Under the pieces are notes generated by a model. The model saw only the letters and a program-made list of their open reading frames with translations. It was not told the origin of the DNA and did not search any database. From Pandoraea capi (GTDB lineage Bacteria > Pseudomonadota > Gammaproteobacteria > Burkholderiales > Burkholderiaceae): 64,000 bases of DNA. The number at the start of each line of letters is the position of its first letter. Position 1 is the stretch's first letter. The stretch lies in NCBI RefSeq assembly GCF_902459735.1, contig NZ_CABPRV010000015.1:1-64000 (forward strand). Reading direction: 5' to 3'. Below are positions 16,724 through 25,332 of this stretch, piece after piece. The translations under genes and the position numbers were made by a program.

Positions 16724-18167
16724 CGCGCGCCTCCTCGGGAATGGCGGCGACGTTCTCGTCGAAAAGCATGGGGGCAATCGGAATCGGTTTGATCGGCGCC
16801 TGCGCACGCAGACGACCCACTTGCGCGAATGTCTGCCCGCTCGCCTCGGCGAGCACATGGCATGCCGCTTCGCCGCACATGCGGCCTTGGCAACGCCCCA
16901 TGCCCACGCGGGTGAGCGCCTTGAGGCGGTTGATTTCGGTCACGCCGTCAAGACGCGCGCAATCGCGCAAAGTGCGGGCGGTGACTTCTTCGCAACGGCA
17001 CACGAGCATGTCGTCGGGCCACTGCGAAGCCGGATCCTCCGGCAATGCGAATGCCTGCTCGATGCCTTCGCGAAAACGGCGGATGCTCGCGAGCTTGCGT
17101 TCGATGGTGGCGGCATCAGGCGCATCAGCCATGGCGGGCGCCGCGATGCCGAGGTCTTCGAGCAACGCCAGTGCCGCGCGGCGGCCGGCGAGTTCTGCGG
17201 CGTCGGCGCCGGCAATGCCAGCACCGTCGCCCGCCAGATAGATGCCCGGCTGCGAGCTGCGGCCTGCGGCGTCGCGCTCAGGCAGCCAGCAACGGTTGAG
17301 ATCGTCGAAGACGAAACGGCAACCAGCCAGATCGGCGAGTTGCGTTTCCGGACGCAGGCCATAGCCCAGTCCCACCGCACTGCATTCGAGCGATTGGTCG
17401 CGGCCATCGCGCTGCCAGCGAATCGCGCGGACCCCGGCAGTACCGTCGATACCGTCGAGCGTCACGCCGGTTTCGATGCGCACGCCACGGGCGCGCAACC
17501 AGCCCACGTAGTAGACGCCCTTGGCAAACGTCGATGGCTGACTGAGCAGTCGCGGCGCAGCCTTCGCCTGCGTGACGAACGCGCTGGTGTCGAGCACCGC
17601 GACGACGTTCGCCCCGGCTTTCGCGTACTGGTACGCCACGAGATACAGCAAAGGTCCGGTGCCCGCGAACACCACGCGTTCACCGATGGCGCAGCCCTGC
17701 GCCTTGAGCGCGACCTGCGCGCCGCCCAGCGTGTACACGCCCGGCAATGTCCAGCCCGGCAACGGAAGCACGCGATCCGTCGCCCCGCTGGCAATGATGA
17801 GATGACTGAACGGCACGGCCGTTTCGCGTCCGCCATGCATCGTGTGGAGCCGCTTCGGATCGCACGCCCACACCAGCGTTTCGGGACGATAGTCGACCTG
17901 CGGCAGCAACGCGGCCATGGCGTTGTGGACGGTGTCGGCCTTGGCGGCTTCGAAGCCGTACAACGCCTGCTTGCTGCGCGCGAATCCCGCGTCGGCGGGC
18001 GGCTGACGGTAGATCTGACCGCCCCAGCGCATGTTTTCGTCGAGCACGATCGGGCGCACGCCGGCCGCAACGAGTGTCTGCGCTGCGCGAATCCCCGCCG
18101 GACCGGCGCCGACGATCACGACGTCAGCGCCATTCACGAGCGTCCGGTTTCCGGCGCGCTCATTCAT
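16716..18167 (-). CDS. FAD/NAD-binding dehydrogenase subunit with BFD-like [2Fe-2S] domain (HcnB/OoxA-like)
   Basis: A 483-residue protein. It starts with a Rossmann FAD motif VVIVGAGPAGIRAAQ (about 16-30), has a second dinucleotide fold near GERVVFAGTGPLLYLVA and the closing GIYLAGDGAGIAGADAA, then a C-terminal BFD-like domain with four cysteines: C-x-C in VCRCEEV and C-x4-C in GRCQGRMC. This is the layout of opine oxidase subunit A and HcnB, which carry electrons from the DAO-like subunit. ATG 18167 follows GGAGG and overlaps the Fe-S gene by 8 bases. A longer frame to 18278 is rejected. Confidence 0.92.
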   Translation of the reverse strand: MNERAGNRTLVNGADVVIVGAGPAGIRAAQTLVAAGVRPIVLDENMRWGGQIYRQPPADAGFARSKQALYGFEAAKADTVHNAMAALLPQVDYRPETLVWACDPKRLHTMHGGRETAVPFSHLIIASGATDRVLPLPGWTLPGVYTLGGAQVALKAQGCAIGERVVFAGTGPLLYLVAYQYAKAGANVVAVLDTSAFVTQAKAAPRLLSQPSTFAKGVYYVGWLRARGVRIETGVTLDGIDGTAGVRAIRWQRDGRDQSLECSAVGLGYGLRPETQLADLAGCRFVFDDLNRCWLPERDAAGRSSQPGIYLAGDGAGIAGADAAELAGRRAALALLEDLGIAAPAMADAPDAATIERKLASIRRFREGIEQAFALPEDPASQWPDDMLVCRCEEVTARTLRDCARLDGVTEINRLKALTRVGMGRCQGRMCGEAACHVLAEASGQTFAQVGRLRAQAPIKPIPIAPMLFDENVAAIPEEARDE

Positions 18168-18558
18168 GCGAGCCTCCGTGAATTTCGTTGACGTCGGCCG
18201 CACGCGTGACGATACGCATGCCGGCCTGCACGGTGGTGGAACATGCACGCAAACGCGTGAGTTGCATATCGCCGCCACCGGCCGTCGTCGTCTCGCAACG
18301 CACCCAGCAGTCCTGACAGGCGCCGATCAGGCAGAAGCCCGCACGCGGCGTGCCGCTGAACTCGCTGATGCGCACGTGACGCTGATGCGTGAGGATGGCG
18401 GTGAGCAGCGTGTCGCCCGCGAGCGCCTGCACCGGCTCGCCGTCGATGAAGAACGTGACCGGCGAGCGCGAGGTCTCGGCCAGCCGCTTCATTTGCGGAT
18501 GGCCGGTCGTTTGCCCCGTCGCGCGCGACGATTGAGGGAATTGGGAAGAACTGGACAT
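18160..18558 (-). CDS. Small [2Fe-2S] ferredoxin-like subunit (HcnA/OoxC-like)
   Basis: A 132-residue protein with a Fer2_4 domain over residues ~33-125. Cysteines in GFCLIGACQDCWVRC and later RACSTT give the C-x5-C-x2-C...C cluster ligands of plant-type ferredoxins. The N-terminal ~25 residues (Ser/Gln-rich) are extra. In HcnABC-type enzymes this is the small electron-transfer subunit. The stop overlaps the next gene start by 8 bases, and the permease gene ends 23 bases upstream, all on the minus strand, so it belongs to the same operon. Confidence 0.9.
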   Translation of the reverse strand: MSSSSQFPQSSRATGQTTGHPQMKRLAETSRSPVTFFIDGEPVQALAGDTLLTAILTHQRHVRISEFSGTPRAGFCLIGACQDCWVRCETTTAGGGDMQLTRLRACSTTVQAGMRIVTRAADVNEIHGGSHE

Positions 18559-18581
18559 AGGAGTCGTCGTTGAGCGCGCGT

Positions 18582-19376
18582 TCAGTGCTGGCCGATCAGA
18601 ATGCGATTCAGGCCGTAGATGCGGTCGAGCAGCAGCATCGCGCCGAGCGTCACTGCAATGACGAGCGCCGAGACGGACGCCATCATCGGGTCGATCGACT
18701 CAGTGGCGTACATATACATGCGCACCGGCAGCGTGACGGTTTGCGGCGCCGTGAGGAAGACCGACATCGTCAGTTCGTCGAAGCTGTTGATGAACGCCAG
18801 CAGCCAGCCGCCGGTAATGCCCGGCAGGATCATCGGCATGGTCACGCGGCGGAACGTCGTCCACGAACCGGCGCCGAGCGAGGCGGCCGCGTTCTCGACG
18901 CTGCGGTCCAGACCGCTGATCGACGCGAGCACGAGACGCATGATGAACGGCGTCACGATGATCATGTGCGCGAAGATGAGCGCGCCGAACGAGCCGGTCA
19001 CGCCGAGCATCGCGAAGAAGCGCAGCAGTGCGATGCCGAGCACGAGGCCCGGAATCACCAGCGGCGAGAGCAGCAGACCGTTGAGGAAGTTGCGTCCTGG
19101 AAAGCGCGAACGGCCGATGGCCAGCGCGGCCGGCAGCGCAATCGCGAGCGAGAGCGTGGCCGAGATGAACGCGAGCTTCAGACTGGTGAAGAACGACGCG
19201 ATGAAGTCGGGGTAGTCGAGAATCGCGCGGAACCAGCGCAGCGAGATACCGCGCGTGGGCAGCGAGAGCGTTTGTTCCGGCGTGAACGCGACCAGCACCA
19301 CGATGATCATCGGGGCGAGCACGAAGAGAATGACGAGCGCGTGGAACGCGAGCGCCAGAGGACTGTTTTTGCGCAT
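18582..19376 (-). CDS. ABC transporter permease (PotC type)
   Basis: A 264-residue inner-membrane protein with six hydrophobic segments (first at about 9-31). The binding-protein-dependent transport EAA loop is visible as ENAAASLGAGSWTTFRRVTMP (about 165-185, shown in part) in the position that contacts the ATPase. N-terminal LVILFVLAPMIIVVLVAF is the usual PotC start. It lies 40 bases downstream of the PotB-type gene and 23 bases upstream of the Fe-S subunit, so it is co-transcribed. Confidence 0.93.
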   Translation of the reverse strand: MRKNSPLALAFHALVILFVLAPMIIVVLVAFTPEQTLSLPTRGISLRWFRAILDYPDFIASFFTSLKLAFISATLSLAIALPAALAIGRSRFPGRNFLNGLLLSPLVIPGLVLGIALLRFFAMLGVTGSFGALIFAHMIIVTPFIMRLVLASISGLDRSVENAAASLGAGSWTTFRRVTMPMILPGITGGWLLAFINSFDELTMSVFLTAPQTVTLPVRMYMYATESIDPMMASVSALVIAVTLGAMLLLDRIYGLNRILIGQH

Positions 19377-19416
19377 GATGGCGAGTGAGTTCTGTTCTGC
19401 GAAAGACCCGAGGGCC

Positions 19417-20322
19417 TTAGCCCATGCTTCGCGAATAGCGACGATCGAGCAGACGGTAGTACGTCAGCATCACGATCAGGTTCGCCACGAGCAGCAGCAC
19501 GGCGATGGTCGCGCCCAGCGGCCAGTTCAGCGAACTGAGGAACTGGTCGTACACGGCGGTGGCGGCAACTTTGAGACGGCGTCCGCCCAGCAGGCTCGGA
19601 ATCGCGAAAGCGCTGGCCGACAGACCGAACACCATCAGACTGCCCGAGAGAATGCCGGGCACCAGTTGCGGCAGCACGATGCGGCGCAGCGTGGTCACGG
19701 GCGACGCCATGAGCGAGAGCGCCGCGTTCTCCGTCTGCGGATCGAGACGTTGCAGCGACGTCCACACCGGAATCACCATGAACGGCAGCATCACGTGCGA
19801 GAGCGCCACGACGACGGCGAAGTTGGTGTACTCCATCTTGAACGGCCCGATGCCGATCAGCCCGAACGCCTGATTGATCAGGCCGCCGGAACTCAGCAGC
19901 ATGCTCCAGCCGAACGCCCGCACCACGATGGACACGAGCAGCGGCGAGAGAATCACCAGCAGGAACAGCGAGCGCCACGGGTCACCCATGCGCGAGAGCA
20001 CATAGGCTTCGAACGTGCCGACCACGGCGCAGATCGCCGTGACCGTCAGCGAAATGCCGAAGGTGCGCAGGAAGATCGTATGGAAGTACGAGTCGAACAG
20101 CACTTCCTTGTAGTTCTCGAACTGGAACGCCGCAATCGGACCGCTCGCCGGGTCGAACTGATAGAACGTGAGCGCGAGCGTCATGAGCAACGGAATGAGC
20201 ACCAGCGCCACGAACAGCAGCATGGCCGGCGCACTCATCACCCACATCGGCAGGTAGGCATGCCACGGCGCACGCGTGGGGCGCGCGGTGTCCGTGTGCG
20301 GGACTTGCAGGGTTTCAGCCAT
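19417..20322 (-). CDS. ABC transporter permease (PotB type)
   Basis: A 301-residue membrane protein. After a ~25-residue cytoplasmic start there are six hydrophobic segments (first MSAPAMLLFVALVLIPLLMT). The EAA loop appears as NAALSLMASPVTTLRRIVLP. The start ATG 20322 lies within the last 8 bases of the ATPase gene, a sign of translational coupling. With the PotC-type partner it forms the heterodimeric channel. Confidence 0.93.
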   Translation of the reverse strand: MAETLQVPHTDTARPTRAPWHAYLPMWVMSAPAMLLFVALVLIPLLMTLALTFYQFDPASGPIAAFQFENYKEVLFDSYFHTIFLRTFGISLTVTAICAVVGTFEAYVLSRMGDPWRSLFLLVILSPLLVSIVVRAFGWSMLLSSGGLINQAFGLIGIGPFKMEYTNFAVVVALSHVMLPFMVIPVWTSLQRLDPQTENAALSLMASPVTTLRRIVLPQLVPGILSGSLMVFGLSASAFAIPSLLGGRRLKVAATAVYDQFLSSLNWPLGATIAVLLLVANLIVMLTYYRLLDRRYSRSMG

Positions 20323-21409
20323 TGGCGCACGCTCCCGCAGCGACGAAGCGCACCGATTCCGGATGCCAGTCGAGGCCGACCGGCGAACCTTCGTTCAACG
20401 GTTCGCCGCCTTCGTTCTGGCAGCACACGAGCACTTCGCCCAGCGCGCTGTCCACGCGATACAGCCACTGGCTGCCGAGGAAGAAGCGGCTCGTGACCGT
20501 TGCCGACAAGCGGCCGGCCGACGGCGCGCACAGGCGCACCTTCTCAGGACGCAGACACATCGTGATGGCATCGCCCACCGCCATGCTGCGGTCGCGCGGC
20601 GCCAGGTCCGAGAGCGCTGCGCGCTGCGTGAGTTGCGCGCCCAGTTCGATGTGCAGATGCTCGCCGTCGCGCGCGGCCACACGGCCGGCCAGCATGTTGG
20701 CCTTGCCGATGAACTGCGAGACGAACGGCGTTTCCGGACGCTCGTACGCCCGGTACGGCGTGTCGACCTGCGTGATACGGCCGGCTTCCATGACCACGAC
20801 GCGATCACTGATCGACAGCGCTTCGGACTGGTCGTGCGTCACCATGATCGTGGTCGTACCGATCTTGCGCTGGATCGAGCGCAGCTCGAACTGCATGTCT
20901 TCACGCAGCTTGGCGTCGAGGTTGGACATCGGTTCGTCGAGCAGCAGCACGGGCGGCGCAATCACGACCGCACGCGCGATCGCCACACGCTGACGCTGGC
21001 CGCCCGACAGTTCACGCGGGAAACGGTGACCGAGGGCATCGAGCCGCACCAGCGCGAGCGCCTCGCGAATGCGGTCCTTGCGTTCTGCCTTGTCGACGCC
21101 CCGCATCTCGAGGCCGAAGCCGACGTTGTCCGCCACCGTCATGTGCGGGAACAGGGCGTAGCTCTGGAAGACGATGCCCAGGCCGCGCTTGTTCGGGCGC
21201 ATGTTGGTGATGTCGCGCCCGTCGAGCGTGATGCGCCCGGTGGTGGCTTCGACGAAGCCCGCGATCATCTGCAACGTGGTGGTCTTGCCGCAGCCCGAAG
21301 GCCCGAGCAGCGAGACGAACTCGCCTTTCTCCACCGAGAGATTGACGTTCGAGACGGCATTGAGCTCGCCAAACGTCTTGGAAACATCCGTCAAAGTCAG
21401 AAAAGACAT
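20315..21409 (-). CDS. ABC transporter ATP-binding protein (PotA type)
   Basis: A 364-residue ATPase. Walker A is GPSGCGKTT (about 35-43), the signature LSGGQRQR sits near 134-141 and Walker B is VLLLDEP (about 154-160), followed by the Asp loop SNLDAKLR and the switch His in MVTHDQ. A C-terminal TOBE-like regulatory domain follows from about residue 240. ATG 21409 is used as it begins the conserved LTLTDVSKTFG; an in-frame extension to 21475 is not conserved. First gene of the seven-gene unit, it has an operator-like palindrome 118 bases upstream. Confidence 0.93.
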   Translation of the reverse strand: MSFLTLTDVSKTFGELNAVSNVNLSVEKGEFVSLLGPSGCGKTTTLQMIAGFVEATTGRITLDGRDITNMRPNKRGLGIVFQSYALFPHMTVADNVGFGLEMRGVDKAERKDRIREALALVRLDALGHRFPRELSGGQRQRVAIARAVVIAPPVLLLDEPMSNLDAKLREDMQFELRSIQRKIGTTTIMVTHDQSEALSISDRVVVMEAGRITQVDTPYRAYERPETPFVSQFIGKANMLAGRVAARDGEHLHIELGAQLTQRAALSDLAPRDRSMAVGDAITMCLRPEKVRLCAPSAGRLSATVTSRFFLGSQWLYRVDSALGEVLVCCQNEGGEPLNEGSPVGLDWHPESVRFVAAGACANG

Positions 21410-21526
21410 GGTCACTACCTTTGGGGCGCACATGCGCCACATGAAATGCAATTGCATCGAACAGTAGCGAGCCAAATTGCATGCCGCAAGATAACGATTC
21501 CATGAAATGAGATAAATTTTCAGATT

Positions 21527-21545
21527 ATTTCGTTTGACGGAATAT
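21527..21545. promoter_or_regulatory. Operator-like palindrome, operon side
   Basis: ATTTCGTTTGACGGAATAT, a partly symmetric site of the form TTYCGT-ACGGAA. It matches the second copy at 21678-21696 at 18 of 19 positions. It lies 118 bases upstream of the potA-type start, suited to control of the operon by the IclR-family protein encoded alongside. Confidence 0.6.
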
Positions 21546-21677
21546 TTGACGAATGAATACGCCCTTTCGTTTCGTGTCAGCGTCTCGGGATAATCCCTAA
21601 CTTATGATGATTATTGGTGGTTTTTGGGGGTTTCGAGACATCGCGTCAGTTTTCAAGCCATATCGGCTTGCGCTAGT

Positions 21678-21696
21678 ATTCCGTTTGACGGAATAT
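21678..21696. promoter_or_regulatory. Operator-like palindrome overlapping the regulator start
   Basis: ATTCCGTTTGACGGAATAT, symmetric around TTCCGT/ACGGAA. It ends 11 bases before the ATG of the IclR-family gene, a position typical of autorepression. The 151-base distance from the other copy could allow looping. Confidence 0.65.
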
Positions 21697-21707
21697 TCGA
21701 GACCCTG

Positions 21708-22586
21708 ATGAGCACCTCCGATTCACCCCGCATGACCGACGTGAAGGAAGCGTCGCCCGCAGAATCCGCCGGCGCAGGCATCCTGCAACGCACGTTCGCC
21801 GTCATTCGCGCCCTAGGCGTCGCCAAACCCGAAGGCGAGCGCGTCACCCATATCGCCAAGGCCGTCGGCCTGAGTCAGGCCACGGTGCACCGGATTCTTC
21901 ACGCCCTCATTGCCGAACAGGTCGTGGAGCAGGACGAGACGTCCAAGCTCTACCGACTGAGCATCGATTTCTTCGCCATGGCCGCGCAGGCGGGCAACCC
22001 GAGCGGCATGCGCACGCTGTGCCGCCCGTCGCTGCTGCGTCTGTGCGCAAGCCTCGGCGACACGATCTTCCTGCTCGTGCGCAGCAGTTTCGACGCGGTC
22101 TGTCTCGACATGTGCGAAGGACCCTTCCCGATCCGCTCGTTCACCGGTGACATCGGTGGACGCGTCGCGCTGGGCGTCGGTCAGGGCAGTCTTGCGATTC
22201 TGGCGTTCCTGCCGGAAGCGGAGCGCGAGGAGATCATTCGCTTCAACGTGCCGCGGTTGCGCGGCTACGGCGTGCTCGACGAGGTCTACCTGCGCACCGA
22301 GATCGAACGGGTGCGCCAGTTGGGGTATGCCGGAAGCAACAGCGGCGTGCTCGATGGCATGGCGGGGGTCGCGGTACCGGTCTTCGACCGTACGGGGCAC
22401 GCTGTCGCCGCGCTGAGCGTCGGCACGCTGGCTGCGCGTCTGTCGCAGGATCGTTTGCCGATGGTGGTGGAATTGCTGCGACGTCAGGCCGAGTTGATCG
22501 GCCCGCAGACCAATCCGTTCGATGTCGCGATGCGCCGCCCGATGCACGGCCTCACGCGTGCGCTCACGACGGAGCCGCTGGCCTGA
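21708..22586 (+). CDS. IclR-family transcriptional regulator
   Basis: A 292-residue regulator. The N-terminal winged helix-turn-helix covers about 25-85 (LQRTFAVIRAL, THIAKAVGLSQATVHRILHAL is the recognition region), followed by the IclR effector-binding domain (about 95-270; YRLSIDFFAMA, GDIGGRVALGVGQGSLAILA, SGVLDGMAGVAVPVFD). ATG 21708 is chosen as an operator overlaps the bases before it and conservation starts after; an in-frame start at 21624 is possible. Divergent from the importer/oxidase operon, it is the obvious candidate regulator of it, likely sensing the transported substrate. Confidence 0.92.
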   Translation: MSTSDSPRMTDVKEASPAESAGAGILQRTFAVIRALGVAKPEGERVTHIAKAVGLSQATVHRILHALIAEQVVEQDETSKLYRLSIDFFAMAAQAGNPSGMRTLCRPSLLRLCASLGDTIFLLVRSSFDAVCLDMCEGPFPIRSFTGDIGGRVALGVGQGSLAILAFLPEAEREEIIRFNVPRLRGYGVLDEVYLRTEIERVRQLGYAGSNSGVLDGMAGVAVPVFDRTGHAVAALSVGTLAARLSQDRLPMVVELLRRQAELIGPQTNPFDVAMRRPMHGLTRALTTEPLA

Positions 22587-22825
22587 GCCGACGTTAAGCC
22601 GGCTCAGTTTCCGACGTCCCCCGCCCTTTCGACCGGCGATGATCGCTACGGCGCCGCCTTCGGGCCAGGTCCGACGAGATACGGCCTTTTGATGGCCGAA
22701 AATGACCGGCGCACTGCGCGCTCACCTGCGACAATCGCGAACGGGCACGGCAGCATCCGCCAGTCGGCCCTCAGTAGAGACAACGCTGGCAACAGCGACA
22801 ACGGCGACAGGAACGGAGGGAAGTC

Positions 22826-23302
22826 ATGGCATCGGGCGAACACGAGTACCGCGTCGAGGTGGAATGGGTCGGCAATGAAGGCAGCGGGACCTCGGGCTAT
22901 CGCGCATACGGGCGCAATCACGAGATTCGCGCAGACGGCAAACCGTCGATTCCCGGCTCGGCCGACCCCGCCTTTCGTGGCGATGCAGCCCGCTGGAATC
23001 CGGAAGATCTGCTCGTCGCGTCCGCAAGCGCCTGCCACAAGCTCTGGTATCTGCATCTGTGCGCCGAAGCGGGCATCGTCGTCGAACGGTATCGCGACAA
23101 CGCCCTGGGCACGATGATCGACACCGCGACCGAAGGACGCTTCACCCGGATCGTACTGCGCCCGCACGTTACGATTCGCGCCGGCGGCGACGTCGCGCTC
23201 GCCGAACACCTGCATCACACCGCGCACGAGAAGTGCTACGTGGCCAATTCGGTCAATTTCCCCATCGACTGCGAACCAGTGATTGAGACGATCGAGGTGT
23301 GA
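22826..23302 (+). CDS. OsmC-family protein
   Basis: A 158-residue OsmC/Ohr-fold protein. The two redox cysteines are in SASACHKLWYLHLC (about 68-80) and AHEKCYVANSVNFP (about 131-144), at the positions of the peroxidatic and resolving cysteines. RWNPEDLLVASAS is the standard preceding motif. Such enzymes reduce organic peroxides with thiols. ATG 22826 has GGAGGGAAG a few bases upstream. It seems to be a single-gene unit. Confidence 0.9.
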   Translation: MASGEHEYRVEVEWVGNEGSGTSGYRAYGRNHEIRADGKPSIPGSADPAFRGDAARWNPEDLLVASASACHKLWYLHLCAEAGIVVERYRDNALGTMIDTATEGRFTRIVLRPHVTIRAGGDVALAEHLHHTAHEKCYVANSVNFPIDCEPVIETIEV

Positions 23303-23326
23303 GTGACGAAGGTCGAGTGAGGGAGA

Positions 23327-23473
23327 TCAGCGGCAGGCGAGCGAGCACCCTGCCGCACCGATCACGGCAGCAGCGCCGACGGCGGTCCCCAGCAGGAACG
23401 TTTGTGCCGAGCTTGCGCACCCCTGCAATCCTGTCGCCCCGACCAACAAGGCAGTGACGATCAGCCGGCGCAT
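23327..23473 (-). CDS. Small lipoprotein, 48 aa
   Basis: The product MRRLIVTALLVGATGLQGC then continues with a lipobox LQGC at 16-19, giving a mature protein of only ~30 residues (ends GAAGCSLACR). ATG 23473 has GGGAGA five bases upstream; a longer frame to 23512 begins without an RBS. Function unknown. The small size and hydrophobic tail recall entericidin-like or glycine-zipper lipoproteins, without firm assignment. Divergent from the hydrolase gene. Confidence 0.6.
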   Translation of the reverse strand: MRRLIVTALLVGATGLQGCASSAQTFLLGTAVGAAAVIGAAGCSLACR

Positions 23474-23566
23474 ACGGTCTCCCATTTTGATGTTGGCGCA
23501 TGGTAATGCCATGGGGTCGCGAGTGGCGTGATTCGTAAGGTCGAGAAATGCAAAGCAGCAAGGCTA

Positions 23567-23595
23567 TTGACTCTCGCCTGGCCGCTTGATACGAT
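23567..23595 (+). promoter_or_regulatory. Probable sigma-70 promoter
   Basis: TTGACT (23567-23572), 17 bases, TACGAT (23590-23595). The spacing and both hexamers fit the consensus well. Transcription would start near 23602, only ten bases before a strong hairpin. Confidence 0.55.
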
Positions 23596-23607
23596 CGGTT
23601 CACTTTC

Positions 23608-23646
23608 AAAACGCCCTCCCGGTCCGCCGGGAGGGCGTTTCGTTTT
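23608..23646 (+). terminator. Terminator-like hairpin in the leader of the hydrolase gene
   Basis: A 12-bp stem ACGCCCTCCCGG / CCGGGAGGGCGT with a 4-base loop, preceded by AAAA and followed by TTCGTTTT. It lies 30 bases before the hydrolase ATG and just after a good promoter. It could terminate a very short transcript (attenuation), or protect the 5' end of the mRNA. Confidence 0.6.
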
Positions 23647-23675
23647 GGTTCCACCCAACTACATGGAACCTTGAA

Positions 23676-24473
23676 ATGAAAGCAGCCTTCGACATCCACG
23701 CCAGCACCGGCAACCTCCTCGGCTACGTCCGTTACGGCGACGGCCCCACGCATGTGCTAGTCATGCACGACTGGCTCGGCGACCACACCAGCTTTGACAC
23801 CGCTCTGCCCTGGCTGGACGCTCACGCCTTCACCTATGCCTTCGTCGACTTGCGCGGCTACGGGCATTCCATCGACATGACCGGCGAATTCACCGTGCCG
23901 GAAATTGCGGCAGATTGCCTCCGGCTCACCGATCATCTCGGCTGGCAGCGCTTTCACGTCATCGGTCACTCGATGACGGGCATGGTGACGCAACGGCTGG
24001 CGGCGGACGCCCCGTCGCGCATCGCGAGCGCCATCGCCGTATGTCCGGTGTCCGCGGCCGGCAACCGTCTTAGTCCGGAAGCGCTCGCGTTCTTCGCAAG
24101 CACGACGCAGGACGATGACGCCCTTCGACGACTGTTCAAGTTCGTCACCGGTGGACTCTCGGATACGTGGGCCGATCGCAAGGTCCGGCAAAACCGTGAT
24201 TCGGTCGCTCCCGCATGCCGGATGAAGTACCTCGACATGCTGGTCACGGCGGACTTCGCCGATGACGTCCGAGGTCTGGAGACGCCGTTTCTGATCGTGG
24301 TCGGTGACAAGGACCCCGGACTCGATGCGCAAGCGATGGAGCGAACGTTTCTCGCATGGCATCCCAACGCGACATTGCAGGTGATGCCGAATTGTGGGCA
24401 CTACCCGATGCAGGAATGCCCGCCGTATTTCGCGAGCGTCGTCGAGACATTTCTGAAGCGTCACGCCGCCTGA
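23676..24473 (+). CDS. Alpha/beta-fold hydrolase
   Basis: A 265-residue single-domain hydrolase. The oxyanion/HG-like region is VMHDWLGD (about 29-36), the nucleophile elbow is GHSMTG (Ser near 99), the acid is probably Asp in VVGDKDPG (about 215) and the catalytic His is in NCGHYPMQE (about 243). Substrate not predictable. ATG 23676 starts the conserved fold; the 30 extra codons upstream fall in the leader hairpin and are not coding. A terminator follows the gene. Confidence 0.88.
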   Translation: MKAAFDIHASTGNLLGYVRYGDGPTHVLVMHDWLGDHTSFDTALPWLDAHAFTYAFVDLRGYGHSIDMTGEFTVPEIAADCLRLTDHLGWQRFHVIGHSMTGMVTQRLAADAPSRIASAIAVCPVSAAGNRLSPEALAFFASTTQDDDALRRLFKFVTGGLSDTWADRKVRQNRDSVAPACRMKYLDMLVTADFADDVRGLETPFLIVVGDKDPGLDAQAMERTFLAWHPNATLQVMPNCGHYPMQECPPYFASVVETFLKRHAA

Positions 24474-24584
24474 GACGCTTGCCGCACTCAACAGCCGCCG
24501 CACGGGGACCGGACTGGGACGAACGCATGAAATACTGCATGCAGATCTGATCCGGCACGCGCTCCCCGCACCGTGCCGTTTGTA

Positions 24585-24617
24585 CGGCCCGCAGCTAACC
24601 CTGCGGGCCGCCTTTTT
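24585..24617 (+). terminator. Rho-independent terminator of the hydrolase gene
   Basis: GGCCCGCAG / CTGCGGGCC with a 6-base loop, then GCCTTTTT. Lies about 110 bases after the hydrolase stop. Confidence 0.8.
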
Positions 24618-24741
24618 CCATTTCCTCGGACGTCAGTTCGCACGCCAGCCGTCGTTATGCACGCGATCGGCCACTCTGCCACCGCGCTATCATGGGCCGC
24701 CCGATCAACACGATGCATCGAGATTGCACGGATTGCCCATC

Positions 24742-25332
24742 ATGACCGAACGCCTGCCCGTCGAACTTCCGAAAGCCTACCGCCTGCTCAATCACGGCCC
24801 GACCGTGCTCGTCGGCAGCGCCCACGCCGAACGCCGCAATGTGATGGCGGCCGCCTGGTCGATGCCGCTGGATTTCTCGCCGTCGAAGGTCGCTGTCGTC
24901 ATCGACCGCAACACGCTCACGCGAGAGCTGGTCGAAGCGTCGGGAGAGTTTTCGCTGAACGTGCCCGCGCGCCTCATCGCCCGCGAAACGCTCCACGTAG
25001 GGTCAGTCTCCGGTCGCGACACCGACAAGTTTGCCGACGGCTCCGGCGTGACGGCCTTCGCAGGCTCGCACATCGGCGCCCCGCTGATCGACGGTTGCCT
25101 CGCATGGCTCGAATGCCGCGTGATCCCCGAGCCGCACAATCAGGATCGCTACGACCTGTTTCTCGGCGAAGTCGTGGCGGCGTGGGCCGATCCGCGCGCG
25201 TTTCGCGACGGGCACTGGCAGTTCGCGCCGGGCGTCTCGCGCAGTCTCCACTACATTGCCGGCGGCAACTTTTTCGAGACCGGCGAAGCGTTCGACATCC
25301 CACCCGACAGCCCTTCCACCGCCAACTCATGA
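24742..25332 (+). CDS. Flavin reductase-like (FMN-binding split barrel) protein
   Basis: A 196-residue protein of the flavin reductase / FMN-binding domain family. The core strings are TVLVGSAHAERRNVMAAAW (about 21-39), DFSPSKVAVVID, SLNVPARLIARETLHVGSVSGRDTDKF (in part) and the ligand loop IDGCLAWLECRVI. It binds FMN and probably reduces it or donates flavin to an oxygenase. The start ATG 24742 fits the family. Its last codon overlaps the next gene by four bases (ATGA), implying translational coupling to a diguanylate cyclase. Confidence 0.88.
   Translation: MTERLPVELPKAYRLLNHGPTVLVGSAHAERRNVMAAAWSMPLDFSPSKVAVVIDRNTLTRELVEASGEFSLNVPARLIARETLHVGSVSGRDTDKFADGSGVTAFAGSHIGAPLIDGCLAWLECRVIPEPHNQDRYDLFLGEVVAAWADPRAFRDGHWQFAPGVSRSLHYIAGGNFFETGEAFDIPPDSPSTANS

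Larger units (their letters stand above)
21410..21707. other. Divergent control region between the ABC/oxidase operon and iclR-type gene
   Basis: AT-rich region of about 300 bases with no coding frame. It contains two near-identical operator-like palindromes (21527-21545 and 21678-21696) listed separately. Core promoter elements could not be placed with confidence. Confidence 0.6.
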
